DNA of 64,000 nucleotides, taken from the NCBI GenBank assembly GCA_002841355.1, contig PHFB01000003.1, positions 145,597 to 209,596 on the forward strand, written 5' to 3'. Under the pieces are notes generated by a model. The model was not told the DNA's origin. It worked only from the letters and a program-made list of their open reading frames with translations, and made no database searches. Positions 8,017 through 15,545 of this stretch are shown in pieces. Each line of letters opens with the position of its first letter. Positions within the stretch are counted from its first letter, which is position 1. Source of the DNA: Actinobacteria bacterium HGW-Actinobacteria-1 (GTDB lineage Bacteria > Actinomycetota > Coriobacteriia > Anaerosomatales > Anaerosomataceae). The position numbers and the translations under genes are program-made.

Positions 8017-10682
8017 GGCTTCGAAGGATAGAGGCGGAAGCGTTCGGTGCACTCTCGTCGCGCACGCTCGGCGACCTCGGTGACGGCCTGACGGTCGTTC
8101 TCGGGCCCAATGAGGCCGGCAAGAGCTCGTTCACGGCACTCACCCGATACGTTCTCTACGGATTCCCCACGGCTCGCGAGAAGGAGCCGCAGTATACACC
8201 GGCCAGCGGACGTCGCGCCGGTCGGCTGGTGTTCGAAGAGGGCGACGGCAGGTGGGTCATCGAACGCACCGAAGGCCCGCATGGCGGTCCCGTCTCGGTC
8301 CGTACGCTGGCCGGCGGCGCTCGTTCCGGGCTCCACAGCGAGATCACGGCGGGTGTGAGCCCGCTCGCGTACAAGGTCGTCTTCGGCTTCGGCCTCGACG
8401 AGATGTCGGCGATCGAGGCGCAACGAGGTTCGGGCGATGACATCATCGCGAAGCTGTACGCCGCAAGCGCCGGGCTTCGCACCAGTCCGCAGGACGTTCG
8501 CGCACAGCTTGAGAAAGAGGCCGAGGAGTACTTCGCGCCTCGCGGTCGTTCGAAGCGCGTGAACGAACTCCTCTCGGAACTCAGGGACATACGGGCCGAG
8601 ATTCGCGCCGTTCGTGATGAAGGCGCTGCTTTCGCCGAGGACCGTGAGCGTCTCTCGGCACTCGACGAGCGGCTGAATGCCGCCCAGGAGACACGTGCAG
8701 CCAAGCGTTCCGCGCATGCGGTGCTGGCGAGTGCGGTCTCGAGCTACGAGGAGCGCATCGCGCAGCTCGAGGAGCGCGAGCGGGAGCTTGCCGAGCTTCG
8801 CCGTCAGCTCAAGTCCGCCGAGGAGGCGCTCGAGCGCGGCGTGCCCGATGCGACACTGCTCGATTCGGCCGCCGAGATCGACGCGATCGTGGGCGACGCA
8901 TCGGCGTTCACGCAGAACCTTGCGGCACTTCGCGAGGCTATCGCGGAGCTCTCCACCGCCGAGCGTGCGCTTGATGCCGCGCTTGCCGAGACCGGCCTGC
9001 CACCTGAGCGTGCTCTTTCGATTGACGCTGGCCCGGAGCTGCTTGTTGCTGTCGAGGAGGCGCGAGACGACCTGCGGCACCTCGAGGCCGACCGGGATGC
9101 CCGCGTGCGCGAAGCCGACCGCCTCGCAGGCGTCGCAGCCAAGGCTGAGACGGCGCTTCCCGCGGCATTCGAGTCGCTCGGGATCTCGCCTGGTCCGGAC
9201 GCCGATCGCGCGCTCGATGCGGTCGCTTCCGAACTCGACGCAGTCGAGTCAGCAGACTCCGGCGGCCCTCGGAGTCGCGTTGACGTTCCCGCGATCTTCA
9301 TACTCATCGCCGGAGTCGCTTCACTCGTGGCGGGGCTCATCCTGAGCGAGATGGTGGCGGCCATCATTGGCGGCATCAGCGTCATCGCTGGCGCGTTCTT
9401 TGTCGCGCGTGCGTTCCTCGGGAATCGCCCTCGCGCGATCGCCCCCATCGCCACGACCGCTGACACGTTCCGCGCTCGTCGCGCGCTCGACGCGGCGCGT
9501 TCGGCATGGCGAATCGCCGAGGAGGCTCGCGGCGCGGCAGATATCGCGGCAGCAGATGCCGTCCTGGCCACCGATACGTACACGACACGGCAGGCGCTCT
9601 TCGCGAAGCGCATGGCCGAGGCAGGGTTCCCGTCCGGCACCACGCCAGCGGCAGCCGCGCAGATCATCACGCGTGTCCGCGATGCGCGCAGAGCGTCGGG
9701 TGAGGTTCAGTCGAAGCGAGAGACGCTTGCAGCGCTGCAGTCACGGGTCGATGCGTTCGCGGCGCGGGTCGGTTCGATCGCGGCAGCGACGCTCGGCGTG
9801 TCCGGCGCGGTCGATCCCGACGCCGTGCCCGGTCTTGTCGGGCGCCTGAAGGATGCGCTCGCAGGTGCGCGGGAAGCGGGGATTCGACATACCCAGCACG
9901 ACGATGCCGTCCGGGACCTTGTGTCGCGCATCAAGGCGGCCGAGGAGCGCCACGCCCGCAGCAAGGATGAGGCTCGCGCGATTCTGGTCGAGCGCGGCCT
10001 TGAGGAGGGCGGGTCCCTCGGTCTGCTGCGCGAGCAGCTCGCACTCGCCGAGGCGGAATCTCGTGATGCCGACGCTATCTACGATGAAGTCGCCGCAGAG
10101 CGCTCGCGGCTGCAGGGCACGCTAGACACACTTGGAGTCGAGGACCGTGGCGCGCAATTGCGCCTGAGCGAATCATCCGTGCGCGAACGTCTTGCCGACG
10201 CTGTCGATCGGTACCTCGTGACCGCAACCGCGGCGCGCCTGGTCGGCAAGGCTCAGGAGCGGTACGAGCGTGAGCGCCAGCCCGAGGTCGTCAAGCGTGC
10301 CGAGGAGATCTTCCGCACGCTGACCGGTGAGCGCTACGTCGGTCTCAGTGTTCCGCTCGGCAGCAACCGCCTTGAGGTCTTCGATGAGCGCTCTGCTGCG
10401 AAGACTAGCATGGAGCTCTCGCGCGGGACCGCCGAGGCGCTCTACCTGGCGCTGCGGCTTGGACTGGTCTCGCAACTCGAGGACGTGGGGCCTGGGCTCC
10501 CGATCCTGATGGACGACGTGCTCGTTAACCTCGACCCGGAACGCCGCCGCGGCGCCGCAGTGGCGGTGGCCGACCTTGCGCGCGAACGCCAGATCGTGCT
10601 GTTCACCTGCCACCCCGACACCGCGGAGCTGCTCGGGCAGATCGCGCCCGATCGTACCGAGATTACGCTGGACCGCTGCTGA
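8013..10682 (+). CDS. yhaN: YhaN-like SMC/Rad50-type ATPase
   Basis: Protein of 889 residues with split ABC/SMC architecture. Walker A is GPNEAGKSS at residues 31-39. Long Glu/Arg/Ala-rich coiled coils follow. A signature motif (ELSRGTAEALYLALR) and Walker B (PILMDDVLVNLDPERR, about residues 828-843) close the C-terminal half. A two-helix hydrophobic hairpin at about residues 424-470 interrupts the coiled coil and probably inserts in the membrane, a trait of YhaN as opposed to Rad50/SbcC. It forms a complex with the upstream phosphoesterase, to which it is coupled by the ATGA overlap. The 3' end overlaps the convergent CreD-like gene by 20 nt. Confidence 0.85.
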   Translation: MRLRRIEAEAFGALSSRTLGDLGDGLTVVLGPNEAGKSSFTALTRYVLYGFPTAREKEPQYTPASGRRAGRLVFEEGDGRWVIERTEGPHGGPVSVRTLAGGARSGLHSEITAGVSPLAYKVVFGFGLDEMSAIEAQRGSGDDIIAKLYAASAGLRTSPQDVRAQLEKEAEEYFAPRGRSKRVNELLSELRDIRAEIRAVRDEGAAFAEDRERLSALDERLNAAQETRAAKRSAHAVLASAVSSYEERIAQLEERERELAELRRQLKSAEEALERGVPDATLLDSAAEIDAIVGDASAFTQNLAALREAIAELSTAERALDAALAETGLPPERALSIDAGPELLVAVEEARDDLRHLEADRDARVREADRLAGVAAKAETALPAAFESLGISPGPDADRALDAVASELDAVESADSGGPRSRVDVPAIFILIAGVASLVAGLILSEMVAAIIGGISVIAGAFFVARAFLGNRPRAIAPIATTADTFRARRALDAARSAWRIAEEARGAADIAAADAVLATDTYTTRQALFAKRMAEAGFPSGTTPAAAAQIITRVRDARRASGEVQSKRETLAALQSRVDAFAARVGSIAAATLGVSGAVDPDAVPGLVGRLKDALAGAREAGIRHTQHDDAVRDLVSRIKAAEERHARSKDEARAILVERGLEEGGSLGLLREQLALAEAESRDADAIYDEVAAERSRLQGTLDTLGVEDRGAQLRLSESSVRERLADAVDRYLVTATAARLVGKAQERYERERQPEVVKRAEEIFRTLTGERYVGLSVPLGSNRLEVFDERSAAKTSMELSRGTAEALYLALRLGLVSQLEDVGPGLPILMDDVLVNLDPERRRGAAVAVADLARERQIVLFTCHPDTAELLGQIAPDRTEITLDRC

Positions 10683-11412
10683 ACGGTTCGGCGATCGGAA
10701 CACCCTTCGGCTTGCTGAAGACCGTCTCCCAGTCGACGTGTGCCGTCTTGGCCATGAAGTAGCCGAGGGTGATAACGGAGCCTATCGTGACCGCAAGCCC
10801 GGTGAGTCCCTCGAAGAAGAAGCTGTAGCTGAACAGCACGAGGAACACGAACTGGCTGAGGGCGATCTCCACGAGCGCCTTGCCGGTGCCCAACACCATC
10901 CACAGGTACCCCACGCAGAGCGCCACCGACGCTGCAGCGGCGATCAGGAACGACACGTTGATGTTGACCCGGTCGACCAGGTAAGCGAAGAGCAGGTGGA
11001 AGGCGAAGAAGCCGGCCGCGAGGAATCCGTAGTTGATCGGGTGAAGTCGGATGCCCTGGGTGGCGGTCAGAAGCACGAGTCCCGCGAAGAAGAAGAGCAG
11101 CGAGACCGGTGCGAACATCGAGATGCGTGTGGCCAGCGGTCCGGGGTTCATCGGCTTAGGCATGGTGAGCGTAATGGGGCGCCCGCTTACCAGGTTCTCA
11201 TACTGCCACGTCAGCGTCTTGTGGCCGCCCTCCTCGGCGCTGAATGTCGGGGCAAGCTGTGCCTGCGGGCCTCCCCATAGCCCCTCGACCTGCATGGAGA
11301 GCGCTTCATCTGAGCTGTTGGTGCGGTAGTCGACGCTTCCGGCGAGTACGAACCAAGCACCCGCAGCGAGCATGAAGATAAGTGCGATAGCGACAAGCCG
11401 CAGTACGGTCAT
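10663..11412 (-). CDS. Short CreD-like inner membrane protein
   Basis: Protein of 249 residues. An N-terminal membrane helix (about 4-25) is followed by a roughly 75-residue extracytoplasmic segment and then about five membrane helices. The helical part resembles the CreD family (APVSLLFFFAGL, RLHPINYGFLAAGFFAFHLL, SFLIAAAASVALCVGYL, and a terminal HVDW). E. coli CreD is about 450 residues, so the extracytoplasmic domain here is much shorter. ATG 11412 was chosen over the GTG 15 nt upstream because the GGAGGGG that includes that GTG is an ideally placed SD. It lies 116 nt downstream of the histidine kinase on the same strand, matching creB-creC-creD order. Function in the family is poorly defined (envelope stress, beta-lactam response). 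Confidence 0.6.
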   Translation of the reverse strand: MTVLRLVAIALIFMLAAGAWFVLAGSVDYRTNSSDEALSMQVEGLWGGPQAQLAPTFSAEEGGHKTLTWQYENLVSGRPITLTMPKPMNPGPLATRISMFAPVSLLFFFAGLVLLTATQGIRLHPINYGFLAAGFFAFHLLFAYLVDRVNINVSFLIAAAASVALCVGYLWMVLGTGKALVEIALSQFVFLVLFSYSFFFEGLTGLAVTIGSVITLGYFMAKTAHVDWETVFSKPKGVPIAEPFSSGPA

Positions 11413-11528
11413 GGCGTTCCCCTCCACTGATCGATGCTGTCTGTCTCAGTGTGCGTGTCGAAGTTCACAGCACGGTGGAGGAGAGATGACGACAGATGAG
11501 CGAAGCGGTGCCGGGATGGGCGCGGTCG

Positions 11529-12968
11529 TCAGTCAGCTATGACCGGCAGCTTCATGGTGAACGCGCTCCCGCCCTCGGGGCGGTTCGACGCGGTGATCGT
11601 GCCCGCGTGGGCACGCGCGATCGCGCTTACAATCGCGAGCCCGAGTCCGGCGCCGCCGGTCGAGCGGTCGCGGCTTGCCTGAGCGCGGTAGAAGCGTTCG
11701 AAGAGGTGAGGCAGGGCGTCTTCGGGAATGCCAGGGCCCTCGTCGAGGACGCTCAGGACGGCGAAGTCGCCTTCTCGGCCAAGCTCGACCGTGACGCGCC
11801 CGCCGGCACCGGTCATGCGAGAGGCGTTGTCCACGAGGTTGGCGATCACCTGCTGTAGGCGATCGACGTCACCGAGCACCGTAGGCGCATCGCCGACGAT
11901 CGATACTTGCACGCCGCGCGCGTCGGTGAGCGGCGCAAGCGCCCCGACCGCCCTCTCGGCAGTGTCCCGGAGCTTGATGCGGCGCAGCGGCAACTCGCCC
12001 GTAGCGCCCTCGATCCGCTGCAGCGTAAGCAGGTCGTTGGCGAGGCGTGTGAGCCGGTCCGCCTCCCGGATGATCGTCTCCAGGAAGCGCCGCTCGTCCT
12101 GCTCGGGCACATCACCTTCAAGCAGGGTTTCGGCGGTGCCTCGGATCGCTGTCAGCGGCGTGCGCAGCTCGTGGCTGACGTCCGACACGAAGCGGCTCTT
12201 GCGGCGCTCCTCCTGTTTGAGCTCGGTCACGACGTGGTCGACCTCGTCGCCCATCGCGTTGAACGCCGACGCCAACATGCGTGTCTCACGCGATCCGCTC
12301 GGCGTGGCGCGAACTGCGTGGTCTCCGGCGGCGAACGCCGTGGCTGTTGCCGAGAGGCTCTGCAGTGGCCTCGACAGCCAGCGCGAGAGCAACTCGGTGA
12401 GGACAAGCGTGACCACGATGAAGAGCGCGATCACGATGATCAGCCGCGTGCGATACGTCGCGAGCAACGTGACGATCGAGAAGGTGGTCGAGGACGCATA
12501 CACGGCACCGCGGACCTGACCGTCCTGCTCTATCGGGACGGCGACGTAGAGGGCGACCCGGCCCAGTTCGGTGATTCGCGTCGCCGCGCCGTACTCGCCC
12601 GCAAGCGCACGCTTGACCTCGATGCGGTCACCGTACGGGTCGCCGACATCCCCGGGTGTGGTGTCGGCTATCGCCGCGCCTTCGACGTCGAGTACCCGCA
12701 TGCGCGAAGCCGCGTACGGGGTGGCTTGGTCGAGCGCCGCCTGGATCTGGCGTGCATCGGTCGCCGAGAACCTGCCGGTGCCGTCAAGGTACGTCGTGGA
12801 CGCGACAGCAGCGAGCACGCGTGCCTGCGTGTGGAGCCGCTCCTCAAGCTTGCGTAGCGCGAAACCTTCCAGCTCCTTGAGGAAGTAGAAAGAGAGCCCG
12901 GCTGCCGCGACGACCGCGACGATCAGGAATGCAGCGAGTAGGCGCGTTCGTATCGAGGTGGCTCGCAT
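11529..12968 (-). CDS. Membrane sensor histidine kinase (PhoR/CreC-like)
   Basis: Protein of 479 residues. TM1 lies at about 9-30, an extracytoplasmic sensor domain at about 31-174, TM2 at about 175-195 and HAMP at about 196-248. The HisKA phospho-acceptor His266 sits in VSHELRTPLTAIRG. The HATPase_c domain has an N box (NLVDNASR), G1 box (DEGPGIPEDAL) and G2 box (GGAGLGLAI). It phosphorylates the response regulator encoded 9 nt upstream. The next gene downstream on the same strand is CreD-like. The ligand cannot be deduced. Confidence 0.9.
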   Translation of the reverse strand: MRATSIRTRLLAAFLIVAVVAAAGLSFYFLKELEGFALRKLEERLHTQARVLAAVASTTYLDGTGRFSATDARQIQAALDQATPYAASRMRVLDVEGAAIADTTPGDVGDPYGDRIEVKRALAGEYGAATRITELGRVALYVAVPIEQDGQVRGAVYASSTTFSIVTLLATYRTRLIIVIALFIVVTLVLTELLSRWLSRPLQSLSATATAFAAGDHAVRATPSGSRETRMLASAFNAMGDEVDHVVTELKQEERRKSRFVSDVSHELRTPLTAIRGTAETLLEGDVPEQDERRFLETIIREADRLTRLANDLLTLQRIEGATGELPLRRIKLRDTAERAVGALAPLTDARGVQVSIVGDAPTVLGDVDRLQQVIANLVDNASRMTGAGGRVTVELGREGDFAVLSVLDEGPGIPEDALPHLFERFYRAQASRDRSTGGAGLGLAIVSAIARAHAGTITASNRPEGGSAFTMKLPVIAD

Positions 12969-12977
12969 CGCTCCGCG

Positions 12978-13676
12978 CTATGCCGAGATGCGGTAGCCGT
13001 ACCCGCGAACGGTCTCGACGATCGCCGGATCAGCACCGGCCTGCGTGAGCTTGTCGCGAAGGCGCTTGACGTGTGTATCCACGGTCTTGGTCTCAACGAG
13101 GTACTGCCAGCCCCACGCTTCGCGAAGCAGCTGCTCTCGGGAGAGCACCTTGCCGGCGTGACGGATGAGGCAGGCGAGCAGTTCGAACTCGCGCGGCGTG
13201 AGATCGATGAGTGTGCCGCTGAAGGTCGCCTCGTGGGCGGCCTCGTCGAGGTGGATGCCGGCGGCGTCGATGGGGGTGCCTTCGACGGTTCCCACGCCCG
13301 TGCCCTTGCCCGCCGAACGCCTCAGGAGCGCCTTCACCCGTGCCTGCAGCTCGCGGATTCCAAACGGCTTGGAGAGGTAGTCGTCGCCGCCGAGTTCCAG
13401 CCCCACGACCTTGTCGAGCTCGGTATCCCGTGCCGAGAGGAACAGCACCGGTACATCACCGATGGCTCTGAGCTTCCGGCACACTTCGTAGCCGTCGGTG
13501 CCGGGCAGCATGATGTCGAGTATGACCAGGTCGAACCTGTCGGAGGCCGCGAATGCGAGCGCTTCGTCGCCGTCCTTAGCGCAAGTGACCTCGTACCCCT
13601 CTTTGCGAAGGTTGTACGATACGAACTGCAGGATGGAGTCTTCGTCGTCTACGACGAGAATGCGCGCAGTGGTCAT
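12978..13676 (-). CDS. OmpR/PhoB-family response regulator
   Basis: Protein of 232 residues. The receiver domain has an acidic pocket (VVDDED, D10/D11), phospho-acceptor Asp54 (VILDIMLPG) and the conserved Lys in YLSKPFG. The C-terminal winged helix is of the OmpR type (LTPREFELL, VDTHVKRLRDKL, VRGYGYRI). ATG 13676 has an SD (GGAGG) 6 nt upstream; longer in-frame starts would add 61 residues not found in the family and were rejected. It is the first gene of a regulator-kinase-CreD-like unit, divergent from coaX. Confidence 0.92.
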   Translation of the reverse strand: MTTARILVVDDEDSILQFVSYNLRKEGYEVTCAKDGDEALAFAASDRFDLVILDIMLPGTDGYEVCRKLRAIGDVPVLFLSARDTELDKVVGLELGGDDYLSKPFGIRELQARVKALLRRSAGKGTGVGTVEGTPIDAAGIHLDEAAHEATFSGTLIDLTPREFELLACLIRHAGKVLSREQLLREAWGWQYLVETKTVDTHVKRLRDKLTQAGADPAIVETVRGYGYRISA

Positions 13677-13830
13677 CGGTCGCCTCCAGTGCCAGAGGGT
13701 ATTCTTGGAACGATGCGATGATAACACCGCGTTACCTGGCGTTCGTCGGCGTTGACGAGCCGTCAGCGGCACGACGCGTGCCTGATACGAGCGTCCCGGC
13801 ACCGCGCGGGACCGACGAAGGGAGCCGGCG

Positions 13831-14595
13831 ATGATCCTCGCCGTGGATGTGGGCAACACGCAAACGGTGCTCGGGTTGTTCGAAGACGACCAGCTGCACG
13901 GTCACTGGCGCGTCGCCACCGACGCTACCCTCACCGCCGACGAGCTGAGGGTCAAGATCGGCGGCCTGCTCGCTCTGGACGGTCTCGGCTGGAGCGACAT
14001 CGAGCGTCTCGTGCTCTCCTCGGTGGTTCCGACGCTCACCGGCCACTACGAGGAGATGGCGCTGCGCGCCACCGGTGTGTCGCCCATGGTGGTCGGGCCG
14101 GGGCTCAAGACCGGCATGCCCATCCGCTACGACAATCCCCACGAGGTTGGAGCCGACCGAATCGTCAACGGCGTAGCTGCTTTCGATGCGTACGGCGGAC
14201 CGGTGATCGTCGTCGACTTCGGAACCGCGACCACTCTTGATGTCATCGATGCAAGCGGAGCGTATCTCGGCGGTGCGATCGCTCCGGGTGTCGAGACCAG
14301 CGCCGAGGCGCTCTTCTCGCGCGCGGCGCGACTGGCCAAGGTAGACCTTGAGCCGCCGACGAAAGTGATCGGCACGAACACGCGGGAGTCGGTGCAGGCC
14401 GGCCTCATGTTGGGCGAGGCGGCGATGGTCGACGGGCTGACGCGACGCGCGTGGTCCGAACTGGGCGGAGCGTGCACCGTGGTCGCTACCGGCGGGCTGG
14501 CCGAGCGCATGGCGCCGCTCTGCGAGACGATAGAACACGTGGAGCCGGACCTCACGCTTCGCGGACTCATGATTATTTACGGGCGCAACGCCTAG
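13831..14595 (+). CDS. coaX: Type III pantothenate kinase
   Basis: Catalyses the first step of CoA synthesis, phosphorylation of pantothenate. 254 residues, usual for CoaX. It has the ASKHA phosphate-1 motif DVGNTQTVLG at residues 5-14, the phosphate-2 region GADRIVNGVAAF, DFGTATT, and the adenosine region VVATGGLA. ATG 13831 has the SD GAAGGGAG. It is divergent from the response regulator. A short hairpin at 14602-14617 follows the stop. Confidence 0.93.
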   Translation: MILAVDVGNTQTVLGLFEDDQLHGHWRVATDATLTADELRVKIGGLLALDGLGWSDIERLVLSSVVPTLTGHYEEMALRATGVSPMVVGPGLKTGMPIRYDNPHEVGADRIVNGVAAFDAYGGPVIVVDFGTATTLDVIDASGAYLGGAIAPGVETSAEALFSRAARLAKVDLEPPTKVIGTNTRESVQAGLMLGEAAMVDGLTRRAWSELGGACTVVATGGLAERMAPLCETIEHVEPDLTLRGLMIIYGRNA

Positions 14596-14601
14596 AGAGT
14601 A

Positions 14602-14617
14602 GCCGAGGGCGCTCGGC
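14602..14617 (+). terminator. Possible terminator hairpin after coaX
   Basis: GCCGAG (14602-14607), loop GGCG, CTCGGC (14612-14617) form a 6-bp stem. The sequence after it has only a weak T run (ACCGTTTGC), so efficient intrinsic termination is uncertain. Confidence 0.4.
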
Positions 14618-14675
14618 ATACCGTTTGCTCATGTTTCCGTGGATGTTCGAAGTACCTCAAGGCGCTTTGCCGTGG

Positions 14676-14810
14676 TACTATCCGAGTGTTCAGGCAAGCA
14701 GGTGACGCAGGCGGTGTTCCTCCGCCCGGGCCATGTCGGTCCGCGGGCGCTCACTCGAGAAGCAATGATGCCGGGTTTCTGCGCGCTCATGCGCGCGAGG
14801 GAGTGAAAAC
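14676..14810 (+). promoter_or_regulatory. ccm operon promoter region and structured leader
   Basis: A -10 candidate TACTAT (14676-14681) is followed after 6 nt by GTTCAGGCAAGC (14688-14699), the same 12-mer at the same distance as in the hemA leader. No convincing -35 is seen. The roughly 123-nt leader can form GGCGG/CCGCC (14710-14714/14722-14726) or, competing for 14724-14726, GCCCG/CGGGC (14724-14728/14744-14748). A perfect GCGCGC-TCAT-GCGCGC hairpin (14781-14796) abuts the SD (GAGGGAG). The competing stems suggest a regulated leader; this is inference. Confidence 0.5.
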
Positions 14811-15491
14811 GTGAACAAGCGCGCAAGGCAACGTCTCATCGGTGTGACCGTGATCGTCCTCATCGTCGTCGGTGCTCTGGTCTTCGGAACGACCGTGACC
14901 GGACTCGGCGGCGCTTACAAGAAGAGCATCGCCGAGATCCGCTCGGATTCGGCGCTCGTTGGCAAGCAGGTGCAAGTTGAAGGCCCGGTCGTCAAGGGCT
15001 CATGGACGCCTGGCGCGACTCCGTTCGTGTTCTCCATCGGCGAGAAGGACGACCCGAACGCCGAGGGCCTCAAGATCGTCTGGGATCGTCCGGTCCCGAG
15101 CGCGTTCGGTGACGGCACCACGGCGATCGTGACCGGTATCGTGAACGAAGACGGATCTGTCACCGCCAAGACGCTCATCACCCAGTGCCCGTCGAAGTAC
15201 GCCTCGGCAACCGACGCACTGAGCGTGGACGCGCTTTTGAAGAGCACGCTTGGCGCGGCGACGGTGAAGGTCACCGGCTACATCGTGAACGACAGCATCA
15301 AGCCCGCCGGCTCGGCCGAGCGGTTCTTCGTGGGCACGCTCTCTACGGGTGGCGAAAGCGTGGCCGTTGCGTTCGACGGAGCCCTGCCGCAGGGCATCGT
15401 GGACGGAGCGAAAGTGGTTATCACCGGCTCACTCGAGGACAACGGCGTGTTCAACGCGACCGATGTCGCTCTTGACGAGGCGCAGAAGTAG
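14811..15491 (+). CDS. ccmE: CXXXY-type haem chaperone CcmE with an extra C-terminal OB-like domain
   Basis: Membrane-anchored haem chaperone of System I cytochrome c maturation. It receives haem from CcmABCD and passes it to CcmF. A TM anchor spans about residues 9-27 and an OB-fold about 38-125. The haem-binding site is CPSKY (C126, Y130) in place of the classical HxxxY, the variant known from archaea and some Desulfovibrio relatives that lack CcmH. At 226 residues it is about 70 longer than normal. Residues 150-222 look like a second OB-fold (VKVTGYIVND...AKVVITGSLEDNGVFNATDV) without a haem-binding residue. GTG 14811 follows the SD GAGGGAG. First gene of the ccm operon. Confidence 0.88.
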   Translation: MNKRARQRLIGVTVIVLIVVGALVFGTTVTGLGGAYKKSIAEIRSDSALVGKQVQVEGPVVKGSWTPGATPFVFSIGEKDDPNAEGLKIVWDRPVPSAFGDGTTAIVTGIVNEDGSVTAKTLITQCPSKYASATDALSVDALLKSTLGAATVKVTGYIVNDSIKPAGSAERFFVGTLSTGGESVAVAFDGALPQGIVDGAKVVITGSLEDNGVFNATDVALDEAQK

Positions 15492-15545
15492 CAATCCTCT
15501 GACAACGGTGCGACGTCACGTCGCACGCAGGCGAACGGAGCCAGT

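Noticed and set aside
7368..9080. Long minus-strand frame across yhaO and yhaN
   Set aside because: It spans two well-supported coupled genes on the other strand and its translation is low in complexity (Ser/Arg/Ala).
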